64,000 nucleotides of DNA from Cryptomeria japonica (GCF_030272615.1 NC_081405.1:26800272-26864271), one strand, 5' to 3'; positions 35,084 through 49,015 are shown, counted from the first letter of the stretch. Program-made: numbers and translations. Notes: a model not told the origin generated them from the sequence alone.

Positions 35084-37513
35084 ATGGTGGTCCCTACTCG
35101 TGAGCATCGATTCGAGCGCCAGTGATGACATAATCGACCTCAACACTATGAGCCAACGGTAAGTGATCAATCTTAAGCCTCTTTATGTTCTCAATTGTGA
35201 AATTTTTTGTTCATTTTTTAAAGTTTTAGCACGTTTGTAGTCGACCCTTCTCGTTTTGTCATGCAAGACAAGATCTTGTCTCGTACGAAAAAACTGTGAA
35301 AGTTTGTTTTGTCATTTGAGGCAATTAGTTTTGTCATTCGAACCCCACTCTTATGTCGTACGACAACCTTCATAAAAGACCATTTTGTCATCCTAAGTCT
35401 AATCGTTTGTCATATGGGAGTCTTTTGTCATATGAGGCCTAGTCCTGACTCGTACGAGTTGTTGTCCTTCTATGTTTTGTTGTATGGAAAATAGTGAGCA
35501 TTTTTTAAGGTCTAAATTTGAAATTTTGATTTTGCAATTGATGTAGTTGGATTTGTGTGATGTTTTACTCCTCTTGTAGGCTTATTTGGAATGCTTTCTG
35601 ATGCTTTGTTGATTATTTTTTGCAGGTTCGATTGCCTCATGTGCTCTTTAGATGTGTTTATCTGCCTACCATGACATTAGTGCGGCAGTTATCAGAGGTT
35701 GATCAGGCTCATATTGATTTGTGTGGCTTAACACATCTTCTTGGGTTACCAGACATCTATGTGAATCATGGAATGCTCGCAGCATTGGTTGAGCGATTCC
35801 ATTCAGAGCATAATACCTTCCATTTGCCATTAGGGAGATGACTATCACTTCTGAGGATGTATATAGGATCCTTTGTATCGCTTTTGTTGGGGATAAGGTG
35901 GATTATGATGCAACACACCTTCCCAGTTTACAGGCAATTAGGCATGTCTTCAGAGATCCTAATATATTGACACATTCCATCAGTTAGGACATCATGATGA
36001 GAAAATACAGTGAGGAGTTGGCTTGCGTCCTAGCAGTGTTTATCGATTGTTTTCTTGTGCTGGATAGGGGACAACAGGGATTCCAGTGCAGATGGGGCAG
36101 GATGCTGGAGAGATTGATGGAGACCCCTCAGAGGCTTGGTTGGGGTTCTTGCTTGTTAGCCCACATGTATCATGAGATGCATGAGATAATGTACAGGGAG
36201 GGCAAGAGAATGGCCGCTAGTGTGTTGATCTTACAGGTTTGGGCTTGGGAGCACCTTCCCGTTTGTCGGTCGATTGTAGATGATAGTAGAGAGCCTAGGC
36301 AGCCGATTGTATATAGGTACGCAAGTTATGTTATGCAACCCCATCTAGGGAAGACCGATTTTTTTTATGACAACTAGATGACCTTATAGCTATGATATGA
36401 AGACCTTCTAGGGTCCTAGAGCCATGGGATGATTGGCGGCTAGTACGCAGGGATCTTTTTATTACGCGCCCACTTATTGGCAAATCACAGACTGTGGTGG
36501 AGCGATTTGTAGTATCTCGAGTGATGAGGCAGTATGGTAGGCCTCAGGGGATCTCGCAGGAGTACACAACATACACGAGATATGCTGATGAGGAGAGGAA
36601 GGGGTGGTCACTAAGATTATCCTATGCCTTGAGTATGCAGGAGCTGACTGGTTTACAACACCTTAGATGGGATTACATGGATGATGTTGCAGATGTAGGG
36701 GTATTTCCCTATTATAGGGATTGGTTCCAGTAGCATCCATTCCCTAGGTTGACAGATCCTGCTAAGCAGGCTCCTCGTATTGAGGAGGTTGAGGATGATG
36801 CCCCCATGCAGGGACAGGGACAGGGACAGGGTCAGAGGTAGGGCCAGAGACAAGGACAGAGAGCTGAGACTCTGAGGTGAACAGGTGGTGATCTTGGTGC
36901 TAGTAGTAGCAGGGTTCCAGTTGATGTGGGACAGCAGAGGGGTGAGGGTGGATTTCTTGGGGGTATAGGTGTGAGATTGGGCGAAGCTGAGGAGAAGTGA
37001 GCAGCTCCGAGACAAGTCTATTAGCGGCGAGAGGAGTAGGGTGGATCTTGAGGTGGAGATGAGGGTGGAGAGCCTACGAGAGAGCAGGGGACATATGTTG
37101 GACGGTCGAAGAGGGAACGTTTAGCGGAGCTGCAGTCATAGTTAACAGTGGTTCAGACTCAACTGGTGGAGCGAGACCGGCAGCTTGCAGAGGTGAGGGC
37201 TGAGCGAGATCCTAAGCTTACGGAGATTAGGGTTGAGGGAGATCGTCAACTGGCTAAGCTAAGAGTAGAGTGAGATCATTAGGTTGCGGCAATGAGAGCA
37301 GAGCGAGACACCCTTCAGCAAGAGGTTTTGCATCAAACTAGCAGGGCAACCTACTATGTTGCCGCATATAGCATGGTAGTTCCAATTGCACAGCAGGTTG
37401 TCCCTTATTTGCAGTAAATGGCATGATCTGAGGGAGCACGGGAACCTTTTCAGGATCTCGGTCATCAAGCTCCTCCTCCTCCACCTAGCGATGAGGGAGA
37501 GGGTGCCAGCTAG
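35084..37513 (+). pseudogene. Spliced opposite-strand PMD gene of element C
   Basis: Exon 1 is 35084-35158, again exactly 25 codons, with HRFERQ and NRPQHYEPT separated by two TGA codons in place of Arg codons (CGA to TGA). The donor is ACG/GTAAGT. The acceptor TTTTTTGCAG ends at 35625, giving a 467-bp phase-0 intron. Exon 2 shows LVRQLSEVDQAHIDLCGL, GSCLLAHMYHEMHEIM, LQVWAWEHLP and VERFVVSRVMRQYG, colinear with A's PMD domain. A Gly/Gln-rich linker and a long Arg/Glu helical region with repeated RAERD/RVEGD units follow, and the gene ends at TAG 37511-37513. Frameshifts near 35840 and 36380 and several stops make it a pseudogene. It converges on integrase. Confidence 0.8.
35225..35500 (+). 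repeat. TCGTACGA motif array in the PMD intron (element C)
   Basis: About ten copies of TTTGTCRTRYGA-type motifs. The best is the perfect 12-bp palindrome TGTCGTACGACA at 35354-35365. The place in the intron equals that of the TAGCGCAT array in A and B. Confidence 0.82.
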
Positions 37514-39139
37514 ATATTTCTTTTTGTAGCAGTGATATGTTTTTGTAGACACACCTATTTTTTGTAGCCTATAGATTCTTACTCCAATGAGAGTTTGTAC
37601 ATGTCATTGGACATCATTTTATACTCTTAGACTTGATACGATATATATATACAGAAGATCCGATTTGACTTCATTATACTTGTGTTGATTCGATTATGAG
37701 ATGTTTTCTATATGCTTTGATCTATATGTATGCATTTCTGATTTAGCATGAATGTATGTAATGCAAATGATTATGGATGTCTATTTTTGTTTATTTTCAT
37801 ATGTGAATAAATGAATGTGAATGAGTAATGAGTAATGCAATTTTTTCATATTTCTATGCAATAAGGTGAATTCAAATGAATGATAGTGAAATGTATGAAT
37901 CTATATAAAATGCTTATGTATGCAGCTAAACATTTCATTACACAAGTACTCGATCAGAGAATTAATGAAAAGAGACCACTTAGCTAAGAAATGATGATGC
38001 TTCCAACTCTCATGCAGAAGATAAAGAAATCATTGTTACCAAACCAAAATCACTCTAAATTCACGAGATGCGGAATGAAATGCAAAATGAGATGCAACCG
38101 AAACCTAGTCACCGGATTTGAAAAGCTTAATTTTCATCATTGAGCATTTTACAAACATGGCTGGTAGATTAGAGTTCCTTTCTTTTCATGTGCAATATTA
38201 ATTATCTTGTCCACAATAACCCTTTTTCCTCGTTCATATCCTTGGATGGATTATGCATGGACCCGGACTGCATAATAAAGAAATTCCCTCAAAACAGACA
38301 AAGAAATGATGGGAACCTCCTTGTAGCATTCAAATAAGCAGAGTTGAGGTATGTGTGGCGATTTCACCTTAATGTGAAGGCATATATCATAGACACCTAG
38401 CTGATTAGATGTTTTCAGATCATCAGAATCATTCCTACAAGCAGAAAACAATGAAAATATTATGCCCCCAATCCTTGCTCCTCTTGGTCACAATAGACTT
38501 CCTCGAGTTATTTAGAGGGATAATAGTCAGAAACCAATATAAAAGACAACACACAAAGAAAATTTTATGCATAGCTCAAACTGTTCAGTAATTATTTTCA
38601 GTTATGTTGTTTTGCTTGTTTTCTCAGTGATAAAACTTTTCAGTAGTTAGGAGACAGGTGACTGACTCGGAGTGGACGACTAGGTTTCACTGACGTAAAG
38701 ATGACTTGGTGGATACTGCTTAGGACATGTAATGTGCTCTTGTCGATTACCTAAGACTGGGATATTGATCAGTTGCAAGCCATGAGGGTTCCAATGAACC
38801 AGGATGTCACAAAAATGACTGAAATATGTACAAGCAAAAGCAAAGATGCATGAAAGCAGGGATGCCAACGTTGTGTTGATAGATGGAGTGCTTGAGTACA
38901 AGAGGTGCCTGTTTGCTAGGTTTTCACCTGCTTGGTAGAGATTTTTTTTTACCAAGGTGCCTATTTATCAGGTTTTCACCAAGGCATTTTCTCTCTTTTT
39001 TCCTTTTTCTTCTTTTTTTTTTTTTTTTGAATTTCTTCAAGACTTTTTCTGACTTTTAGGAATTTTTTCAGGTCTTTTTCTGATTTTTAGGATTTCTTCA
39101 GGACTTTTTAGTTGTATAGGTTGTTGGAGCAGAGAATAT
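37514..39139. other. Tail-to-tail spacer of element C
   Basis: Non-coding. Contains a poly-T/TC-rich tract at 38990-39110 with repeated CAGGTCTTTTTCTGATTTTT-like words. No ORF of interest. Confidence 0.65.
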
Positions 39140-40290
39140 TTAGGTGAAGCATTTCTTCATATGGATGGTGTTGGTCGGTTCGCGAAGCTATTCTCCTTCC
39201 GATGTTGAGAGTTGATAGGCACTAGAAACAAAAGTTGCAGTAATGATATAGGGACCCAGCCAGTTGGGTTCAAACTTCCCTTTGTTGTCTCGAAACTGTT
39301 GATTTTTAAGATTTTCTCTTAGAACTAGGTCACCAACCTGAAATTCTCTTTGTCAAACCTTCTTGTTATATCCTCTGGACATTCACTTTTGATACACTCT
39401 GAGATGATCAAATGCCACTTGCTGACGCTCATCCAACAATTTGAGCTCTTGCAATCTAGATATTCTATAGTCTTCATCAGTAGCAAGACCTTGCAAAGAA
39501 ACTCTTAGAGATGGTATTTCCACCTCAATAGGTAATACTGCTTTAGACCCATACACCAAAGAAAAAGTTGTAGCCCCAGTAGGTGTTCTGATACTTGTTC
39601 TATAGGCCCACAATACAGGATTGAGTTCCAGATGCCAATCCTTCCCAGATTTGTTCATTATTCTATGCAAGATAGTCAATAGGTTTTTGTTAGATGCCTC
39701 GGCTTGTCCATTACCTTGAGGGTAATATATACTGATGACCAGTGTTGTTTTATTTTGAATTTCTCACAGAGTTTGTTTAGATCTTTGTTCTTGAACCATC
39801 CTCCATTGTCAATTATAATGGATGAAAGTATACCATACCTGCAAATGATATAATTAAGAATAAATAGAGCTACTTCTTTGTCGGTTGCTTTGATGAGTGG
39901 AACCACTTCTACCCACTTAGTGAAGTACTCAGTAGCAGTGATAATAAATTTGTGTTCGTTAGATGATGCAGGATATATTTGGCCAATTAGATCAAACGCC
40001 CACTGTTGAAAGGCCCAGTGTGTCACAAAGGGTATGAGATCCCTTGTTGGAGCATGGATAAGGTGCCCATGCAGTTGGCACTTTTCATAGATTTTAGCAA
40101 ATTTTATAGCTTCTTTCTTCATGTCTGGCCACTAGTAGCCAACCCTTAGTAGTTTTCATGCTAAAGTTAGACCATTCAAATGGGATCCACAAACACCTTC
40201 ATTAACCTCAGATAATGCATGTTGGGACTCCTCAATTTCTAGACATCTAAGCAATGTATTATCTAAACCTCACCTGAATAGGTTGTTAGC
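39140..40290 (-). pseudogene. pol: Integrase of element C
   Basis: Minus strand: zinc region (VNEGVCGSHLNG, YEKCQLHG), core with AFDLIGQIYP (first Asp), IIIDNGGWF (second Asp) and, after a frameshift near 39730, GNGQAEASNK with the catalytic Glu kept. Then WAYRTSIRTPTGAT, a KAVLPIEVEIPSLRVSL block and the C-terminal part ending at TAA 39142-39140. It inserts the cDNA; this copy is broken by a frameshift and several stops. Confidence 0.85.
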
Positions 40291-42432
40291 AATGATGACG
40301 TACCGTGACGCATTTTGGATTAGGTTCCTTTTTTCATTTCGAGAAAGATTAGCAAGGACAACTTGGTCATGCAGGTAAGAGTAAATGTGGCTATAATGAG
40401 ATGAGTCATGTCCAATAATAGAACAAACTATCTGGGACTTGGGAGAATCATAGGCAGGATAATGTAACTCTTCCACCAGGAATTCAAAGCAAAAATTAGA
40501 TTCCTGTAGCTATGGTATAGATGCCAAAGTGGCCATTGCATCCGCTGCTCTATTTGTTGTTCTGGGGATCTGCTAAAATGATACAAAGGTAAAGTATTTC
40601 TTGAGATCATCCACCATTCTCTTATAAGGCATTAGTTTCTCATCTCTTGTCTGATACAGGTCATTGATTTGGTTGATGATGAGTTGAGAATCTCCATAGA
40701 TGTGTAATTCAATAATCTTCCACTCGATGGCTAGCTTGATCCCATTTACCAAAGCTTCATATTTTGCAATGTTGTTTGTGCAAGGGAAGAGAATCTTATA
40801 AGCTTTCATAATTGAATATTTTTTAGGAGTAATAAAAAGTATTCCGACACTAGAACCATGTTGAGTGAAAGACCCATCGAAGAACATCTTCCATGATTGT
40901 TCAGTAAGGTGCATGATTGATTCATCTGGGAATTCTATATGCAGAGGTTGACTGTCTGCAAGTGGAGCATCAGCAAGTTGGTTTGTAATAACCTATCCTT
41001 TGATGGCTTTACGTTCCACATATTCAATATTGAATTCTATAAGAACCATGACCCATTTGGCTAGTCTCCCTGTAAGCGTTACTTTACTAAGAAGATATTT
41101 GAGCAGATCAATCTTGGCTACCAGCTTAATAGAGTGTGCTAACATATAGTGTCTTAATTTTTGTGATGCAAAGACCAATTCCAAGCATGCTTTCTCTATT
41201 ATAGTGTAGTTCATTTCATAAGACACAAATGTTATGTTGATGTAATAGATAGCTCATTCCTTTTTATTGTCATCTTGTTGTGCTAGAAGTGCCCCCAGTG
41301 AAGTATCTGTAGCTGATATATATAGAATGAATGGCTTACCTTGAATCGGTGGCATTAATATGGGTGGATTAGAAATATATTCTTTGATTTGTTGTAAATG
41401 TTGTTCACAATCTTTATCCCAGTTGTATTGAATTCCTTTCCTTAATACCTCTATGAAGGGTTGAGCTTTGTTTGCTGGCTGAGATATAAAATGCCTTATT
41501 GACTGAAGACGGCCTTGTAAACTTCTCATTTGACTGATATTCTTGGGTGGAGGCATTTCCATTATAGCTTGGACCTTTTCAGGGTCAACCTAAATTCCTT
41601 TTTTTGAAATTATGTAATCAAGCAATTTTCCTGATGTTACCCCAAATGCACACTATTTAAGATTTAACCGGAGCTTGAATCTTTCCATTCTATCTAGTAT
41701 GAGGCCTAGTTCTTGAATATGCGTAGATCTCTTCATGGTCTTTACCAGGGTGTCATCAACATAATCTTCCATGTTTTTATGCATCATATCATGGAAGATA
41801 GTGGTTACTGCTCTTTGGTAAGTTGCTCCTACATTCTTTAGCCCAAACAACATAACATTCCAGCAGAAGGTTCCCCATGCACACGTGAAAGTTGTCTTTT
41901 CTTGATCTTCAGGTGCTATCTTGATCTGATTATAACCAAAGAATCCATCCATTAATGAATACATCTCATATCCAGCAGTCATATCTACTATCATGTCAAT
42001 GTTGGGCAATGGAAAATTGTCTTTCGGACATGCTTTGTTGAGATCCCTGAAATCTGTGCAAACTCTAATAGATTTGTCTTCCTTTGATACAGGTACTATG
42101 TTTGATATCCATTATGTGTAGTCTATAGCTCTGATAAATCCATCTTTTAACAATTTCTCTAATTCAGCTTTGACTAGCAATGTCGCATGAGGATGCATCT
42201 TACGGAGTTTTTGCTTGACTAGTTTAACTTTTGGTGTAATAGAGAGATGATGCATGATGAGATCAGGATCTAGTCCTGGCATATCTGAGTATGTCCATGC
42301 AAAGTTGATCTTGTTTTCTGAAAAAAGGTTGCTAAAATATTTTAACTCTTCTGCTGATAGTGATTGAGCTAAATGAATGATGTGTGGTGTCTCTTGACTC
42401 CAAATGTTCACTAGCTGAGTTGGCTCAATCAA
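40291..42432 (-). pseudogene. pol: RT, RNase H and archaeal-type RNase H of element C
   Basis: Minus strand motifs: TYSDMPGLDPDLIMHHLS, FPLPNIDMIVDMTAGYE, LMDGFFGYNQIKIAP, LFGLKNVGATYQR, MEDYVDDTLVKT (YVDD near 41746-41769), PPPKNISQMRSLQGR. The Ty3 RNase H has LYISATDTSLGALLAQ and YEMNYTIIEKACLELVF. The second RNase H (about 40520-40910) has MFFDGSFTQHGSS, TNNIAKYEALV, IYGDSQLIINQ and TNRAADAMAT. In it the Glu of AEYEA has become Lys. Stops are mostly TAG/TGA replacing Gln, Arg or Trp codons. Confidence 0.9.
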
Positions 42433-45063
42433 TATGGAAGATCTCTACTGGAAGTGCCTTGGCAGTATATCAAGTATCTCACCTTCATCTACCTCAGAGA
42501 GGTTTTCACCTTTAGGTATGTCTTTTATTTTCTCTTTTTTAGATTTTGACACCGCCACAATGTGGTTTTCGCCATCAGGTCTTTTATTTTTATTTTTCTT
42601 ATTTTTGTGACTAAGATACTTGATATCTGTTTCAGTCATGTTTTCACTCTGTTCACCAATGGAAGAGTTCATGGGTTCAACTGCATTGAGATAATAGGCT
42701 AACGTATAGTCATTGGGAAAAGTAGGTACATTCAAGGGTTGGTTATAAAGAGTACAATAAATCAGTTCTAGATGTATTAAGGATAAGGTTGGAACAGACT
42801 CAAGGGAGTTCACGGTACTATCATCGTGGCTTCAGACTGACCAGTCGAGTTCCAAAAGACTACCTTGCATATGTGTCTCGAGACCAAGAAGAGTTACGAT
42901 ATGATTATCAAAATTCATGTTAGTATTTATTGGACCTAACCCAACCGACCTACTTCTAGCGCCATCACCTACTTCAGACTAGACTACATACCATGGTGTG
43001 ATAGTAACAGAGTCAGCGGACAACATCTCAACATTCATGATAGAGTAGTCATAATGTGTTGTTGAATAGTTGTTGTTATAAATAGAGCTCATGTCTGAGT
43101 TATCAAAATCATAAGACAAAGTTTCTGACTCGTCTTCAAGTGGCTTAGTAAAAGTATATATAGTATCAATACCCACATCTTTGATGCTGCAAGTTCCTTC
43201 ATGATTTGGTTCATTGATTACCTGTATTTGACACACTTGTGGACATAACCTTGATGGTTCTGTTAATCCCTATTGTCTATTCCATTCAGCTTCCTCTGGA
43301 CTGATGACTAGTTCTATTTCTGTAGCTTCTAATTTTTCTTTTGTAGTTTCGTACCTGATCTGTCCTATCTCATTAGAGGGAGAGTTAGTAGGTGAAGAAA
43401 TTGCTTGTGTCCGTTCTTCCTCCAGCTTTTGTTCATAGTCTTCTTGTCTTTTTAGTCTGATTTCTTCCATTTCCCTTTGTATTCTTAGGCGTATCATCTC
43501 TTGTACCTCATCTATGATATTATTGGATTCTTCAGGGGTTTCTGTAGTAGATGTATCTGAGAGATGGTCAGGACCCCATTCATACTTATTTGAAACAATT
43601 TATGAATCATCTATTGTTTTCTGTCAGTATATGTGATCGGAATGTTCAGCGGGGCAAACAATTCTCTGATTCTATATACTTCATCTCTCATATCCTCTAG
43701 GACTTTGACTTCCTGTGGTATTATAGCTGATATAATTGGAATTTGATTACCATTTGTTTCCTCTCTCTAGGTGGGTAATTCTTTTTGTTCATCGTCACAC
43801 TCTTCCTGAGTTTGTTGAGTATTAATTTCTTGTGTTGTTAAAGGTAGTACCTTTTTCTTCCACTTAAGTTGATGGTGGGACGTGTGCTTCTGATCTGATG
43901 ACATTCTTGGATCATATCCCAATCCAGCTTTATCATTGGTAGACTTGGTTTGTAACTGAATAAGTTCAATTAATACCTTTTTGACACTTGCCTAGAGGAC
44001 CGGTACCTGAATATACCATGCGTTGAAGCATCTTATAGCCTGGACCACATTGTGTCGGGGAAATCTCACAATGTCGTATTTCTTTATTTGCACTATCTTC
44101 TTTTAAAAGCGATTTGAGAACATCATCCTCTTCTATTTCACCTGCAAGAGAAGTAGAGGATTGTATAAAGAGATCATCATAAATGACTTTTGGAGTTGAA
44201 GTTTGTGGCTTCATAACCTCCGATGGTTTTCTCGACTGTCTTGGTGATGGAGGAAGAGACATTAGTGAGAGTATAGGCTCTATTTTGTAGCCATCTATGT
44301 CAGTGTTTGTGATTTTTAATTTTTTTCCTAAATCTTTCAGCAAAGATTCTGAACTTTCAGCTATAGAGGCTGCTCTATTATAAGGAAAAAAAGCATCATC
44401 ACTTTGCGTTAATGCATTGCAGGTATAGCTTGTATCGGCAGGAATACTGACTTCAACTCCATTATAAGGAAATTTCAGGCATTGATGATATGTAGATGGT
44501 ACTGCTTTCATTTCATGAATCCATGGCCTGCCTAGTAAGATGTTGTATGAAAGATGAAGATCCGGGACTTGAAAAATGACATCTCTTTCTACGGATCCTA
44601 CCCTGATCGGTAATGGCACCAGCCCCTTAGAGGTTCTTTCTTCTTCATCATAAGCCTTGATTGTTATTTTCTTTGTTGGATCAATAACGTTTGCAGAAAA
44701 TCCCAGTTGTATTAGTAGATTGTAGGTACATATATTCAACCTAGTGCCTCCATCTATCAAAACACGTTTAACTCGGTGTTTATAGATCATGGATTCAATG
44801 TGTAATGGCTGGTTATGTGGGTGACTTAGTGATTTATCATCTTCTTCAGAGAAAGTGAGATAATGAGGTGAAGTCAGGTGGCCCACCATAGATTGAAACT
44901 GATCTACATCTAAATCTTTAGGGACACTGGTGGTAAGTAGAGCCTTGTCTAGGACCTCTCTATGAGCAGAAGAGATCTTAAGTAGTTCCAAAATGGAGAT
45001 TTTAGCATTGGTTCTCTTCAATTGTTCGACAATACTATAACTAGGAGAAGATGATAAAGCCAA
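42433..45063 (-). pseudogene. pol: Protease, G-patch-like motif and linker of element C
   Basis: The protease frame (45063 down to 43966) is the longest open frame of C: RVLIDGGTRLNICTYNLL with the catalytic Asp-Gly-Gly, ITIKAYDEEERTSKG and YNILLGRPWIHEMKAVPSTYHQC. It ends with YSGTGPLGKCQKG, the start of the G-patch-like motif. Downstream to 42433 there is an acidic, Glu/Lys-rich linker with many breaks, including a coiled Arg/Glu stretch at 43270-43497. A single TAG at the start separates it from the gag frame, so one polyprotein is likely. Confidence 0.8.
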
Positions 45064-46966
45064 CTATTTTGATTTGGCTGTGATTGTATCTGTTTGTCTA
45101 TTTGGTAGATTTGATGTTGTTTGATCAAAAGTTGAGGAACTAGCTCCTGGGAGAGTAATCTTCCTTTGAGCGCGGGTCACATCATTAACAATTTGTGTTG
45201 GATTTTGCTGATCCTGGATTATGATCACATTGCAATATCCAGGTTGAGTAGATTCAATCATGTTGATCACATTATCATTGTTAGTTTAGGTATAATTGAC
45301 TCTAGCTCCTCCCTTGGATTTTGAGGAATCTCCTTGTTCATAAGATGGTAAGGGAACTTTAAAGGCCTTATGATCAGCATTAGTAGCATGATTTCCAACA
45401 ACAATATTGCCTGCGTCAACGAGATCTTGGATTTCATGTCGGAGTTTCATGTAGTTGTTTATGTTATGTCCCTTGTTTTGATGGTAGTCATAGTATTCGT
45501 TTTCTCTCCACCATTTGGGTCTAATTTCTGGGTCATATGGTCTAGAATTGTATGGCAATGTTATCAAATTATTTGCCAATAAAGTTTTAGAAGTCGATTC
45601 CTATGATTCATCTAGAGAAGTAAAATCAGGCTTAGGTTTTGAAAGCCAAGGCTTTTCTTTAAACCATTCTCTTGCTTTCTTTGGAGGATTTTCTGCCGCA
45701 GTTTCAGCTGCCTTGAGTGCTTGCGTGCCATTGGCCAAGTTAAATATTGTGGATTTTGTTTTTGTTTGAATATTATCTACCACTCCATCACTAACAATGT
45801 TCTTGTTGTTATCGTTGTCGTATTTCCAGTATTTGCTCTTTTTCTTTAGAAATAGAACCTTACGATGTTTCTTTCCAAATCGATATATCTCCCTTTTTTA
45901 TAAGCACATCTTCCATTCTAAGGGCGTTATCTACCATTTTGTTGAATAAAGGATGTACTTGCATCTGGACACTATAATTCAATTCAGGGATTAAGTTGTT
46001 GACAAAGATATCCATTTTCTCAAGGTCTGGGATAGTCTGTGAATATCTAGAGAACATATTTCTCCATCGTTGAAGAAAAGTGAGAAAGGGTTCTCCTGTT
46101 TTTTGTTTGGTATTGAAAAGTTCTATCATAGTGACTGGGTGACGAATGTTGTAGGAATAGTTGGATTAATTCTTCAAAAGTTTTTATTCCCATGGGTAGA
46201 CTTGAGAACCATTCCATAGCTTGCCCCCCTAAACTTCTCGAGAAAAGGCGCATGAGATACGTTTGGTTATGCATGAACTCCATACATAAAGCACAAAATT
46301 CTCTGATATGATCTTGGGGGTCCATATTCCCATCATATTTGTCAAACTTAGGCATTTCTACTCTTGAGGGAAATGGAGGCATGTAAAGGTTTTTGTCAAA
46401 TGGGAATGGGCATATTGTGTCCAGAGAATATTGTTTAGGTGTTTTATCTTTGTTTTTTAGTTTTGTGACCTCGGTTTGTAATGTTTGCATTTGTTTGTTT
46501 ATCTTTCCCCATGGTGTCTCTTCCTCTTTAGTGATGAGGGCCTCCACATTATAACCAGTAGAGAGTTTGGTGCCTTGCTTTGCCAATTCTAGGAAATAGT
46601 CTTCTTTTTCCCTAGCCATGATGACCTTCATCATTTTTTGGAATTATTTATCATTCTGACATTTATGTATTTCGGCCTCGGGAGGCTTAGGAAGCTCAGA
46701 TTCAGTTGATGAGGAATCACTGTCAGTGGCATGATTGTTGAAGTTGTTGTGAGTGTCTTATTTACTAGCTTCTCTTTCTTGTCTTTCTCCAGACACGGTG
46801 GCAGATAGGGGCTGACCAAAGATTGGTAGATTGTAAACTGGTATTTGTGACAAGGACGGTTTATTTGGAAAGAGGTTTTCTACAAAGAATGGATTGTCGT
46901 TTGACAAAAGGGTGTTTCTTTTTCTTTGTTTGTTTTGTTGTGAGAGTTTCTGGTTTGAACAGGCAT
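45064..46966 (-). pseudogene. gag: Gag of element C
   Basis: I place the start at ATG 46966-46964 (MPVQTRNSHNK), by match to B's gag start. Motifs: YSLDTICPFPFDKNLYMPPFP, KFDKYDGNMDPQDHIREF, TYLMRLFSRSLGGQAMEWF, then after a frameshift FLQRWRNMFSRYSQTIPD. The zinc motif has decayed: YYDYHQNKGHNINNY has Tyr at both Cys positions (TGT to TAT). KLRHEIQDLVD follows, as in B. Stops and two frameshifts occur. Confidence 0.85.
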
Positions 46967-47269
46967 TTGTAACTGACGGGACCGAGAGCTAAATGTGTTG
47001 CAGAAGTCAAGATCAAATTGTAGCTAGTAGTTCGTTTAACGTAGTGATTGAGTGAAGTTACTAAGATCTTGTATGTTTTCAGGAATGATCTATCTTGTGT
47101 AAGATGTTACCTAAGTTAACTTAGGTTTGATAAGATGTTGTTTGAACTAGCTTAAAGATGATCGACAAAATTATGCAACGCAACGACAGGGGTACACTAT
47201 CAAAGTTGTTTTATGCTCAGAGGAATGATGACCAATTTTATGCTCGTTGTAGATTGTTTTGGACTGGTA

Positions 47270-47640
47270 GAATCAGAGACTCATACAACAGGATTTCTAA
47301 GACCGTACGACAGTTTAACAGCTTCAGGCAATAATAGTTTTGTTTCATACGAGTTGCTACCTAGTACCGTATGACAAATGGGCATGTCCCGAACGACAAA
47401 GGATTCAGTGTAGTTATATCTCGTACGACACAGGATTTAGCTTTAAATGACAGATTGTCGGATTTTGTACGACAAAGGATTGAGCTCAGACGACAAATTA
47501 GTAGACTTGTATGACACAGGATATGGTGTAGGACGACAAATGATCAGGTTCGTACAACTGTTAATAGGACAGAGACAAAAATTCTGAGTTTTTCAATAGC
47601 TGAGTATGACAACTGAGTATGACCAATTCTGAGGTGGACT
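47270..47640. repeat. TCGTACGA motif array, gag-proximal leader of element C
   Basis: About 12 copies, for example CCGTACGACAGTTT, TCTCGTACGACACAGG and TTTGTACGACAAAGG, spaced 20-35 bp. Confidence 0.82.
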
Positions 47641-48764
47641 GATTTTTGACCAGGATAGACTAGTTTTGACACGGATAGAGTTTATCACTAAGTTGTTGAT
47701 TTGTTTTCTCCAGTTTTAGTATTCTAGTTTTAGTTTTAGGGATGAAAACACAGGAAAACACGTAATATGAATAATAACTCCAATCACAGCATGCAAACCC
47801 TATGGAAATTGGTGAGAGAAGAAAACCTTTGCTTGTAGACTCAAGTACACACCCAATAGCTAATCAGAATACGGTCACTGAGTCTCACACAATGGATTCT
47901 CAACGTCGTATTATCCGACTCCAAACACTAATGGGGGCACAAATGACAAGTATCTTGGGAGAGTTACTATCTCTCTTGCACAAAGATTATCAACCTTTCG
48001 AAGGTGAACCGGGTAGCTTCTAATCTTATAGTTCTTAGTCAGGAATTATGTTTGAAATTACCCCTTGAAGTCACACAAGCATGATTGAGGCCTATAGCCC
48101 AACAAGGTACCGAAACAAGTTGTAGTCACGTAAATGTGATTGAGACCGCGAGGCCATACAAAATGCTCGATATGAGAGATCTCAAAGAGAAAACTCAAAT
48201 ACTCCCATCCTCTAAGACTTTAATCATCAGAAGCCTATTTATTATAGTGAGTTAGAATGCTCAAGTCCAGCTATACTCACTTGGGTCGTTCTCATAGGGT
48301 GATTACTTTTTCCCACTGTGACAAGCCCACTAAAGGTACACAAATCTCAATTTTAGAAAAAGCCTCAAGGGTCTAGATTTATAATGGTCTGTAAAAGGCA
48401 AGAGCATACTCTCCTACCTCTTAGATTTTTCTAAAAACACAAAAGACAAATTTTTTCATTAACCAGATAGCAATTTAAGTGCCTAAAAAAATGAATTTAA
48501 AGAATACACGATGTTTGGTTGATTCTCTTTAGGCAACCTGCAAAAACAATTTATCAGTAGTCATGTTGTTTTTATTCTTATTCTTTGACATGCGTATGTT
48601 TGATTGATAAATTCTTTGAAAAGCATCCTGCAAGAAACTGGTTAGGCTATGAAAATATCAAGCAGACAAAAGACAATTCAAGGTTAGCGTCAGTATCATC
48701 AAAATTTAATTCAAGAAAAACCCTGAAAAGGATTTTGCTTTAACCCAACAGAAAACAGAATCGT

Positions 48765-49015
48765 ACGATAATTATCATAGAATGAAATGACAAAAGACTT
48801 TTATCATACAAGTCAAAACTGAGCATAGGACGACAGAAGATAAAATCAGATAATCAGAACAGTGTGTCATACGACACCATTTTCTAATTCGTACGACAAA
48901 TAACATGCTTCAATATAATGTCGTACGATAAATAAAAGGCTTCAATATAATTTTGTACGATGCAGTGATACTACTCATACGATATTTCGCATAGGTTGTA
49001 CGAACGAAACCTGCA
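48765..49015. repeat. TCGTACGA motif array, primer-site-proximal leader of element C
   Basis: About ten copies, for example AATCGTACGATAATT, TGTCATACGACACC and TTCGTACGACAAAT, directly after the primer site. Confidence 0.82.

Noticed and set aside
47270..47640. Motif arrays as CRISPR arrays
   Set aside because: Units are short, degenerate and irregularly spaced, there are no cas genes, and the context is a plant retrotransposon.
47802..48023. 73-codon plus-strand frame in C's leader
   Set aside because: Opposite to C's sense, no motif, and the overlapping sense sequence is conserved as leader with B.
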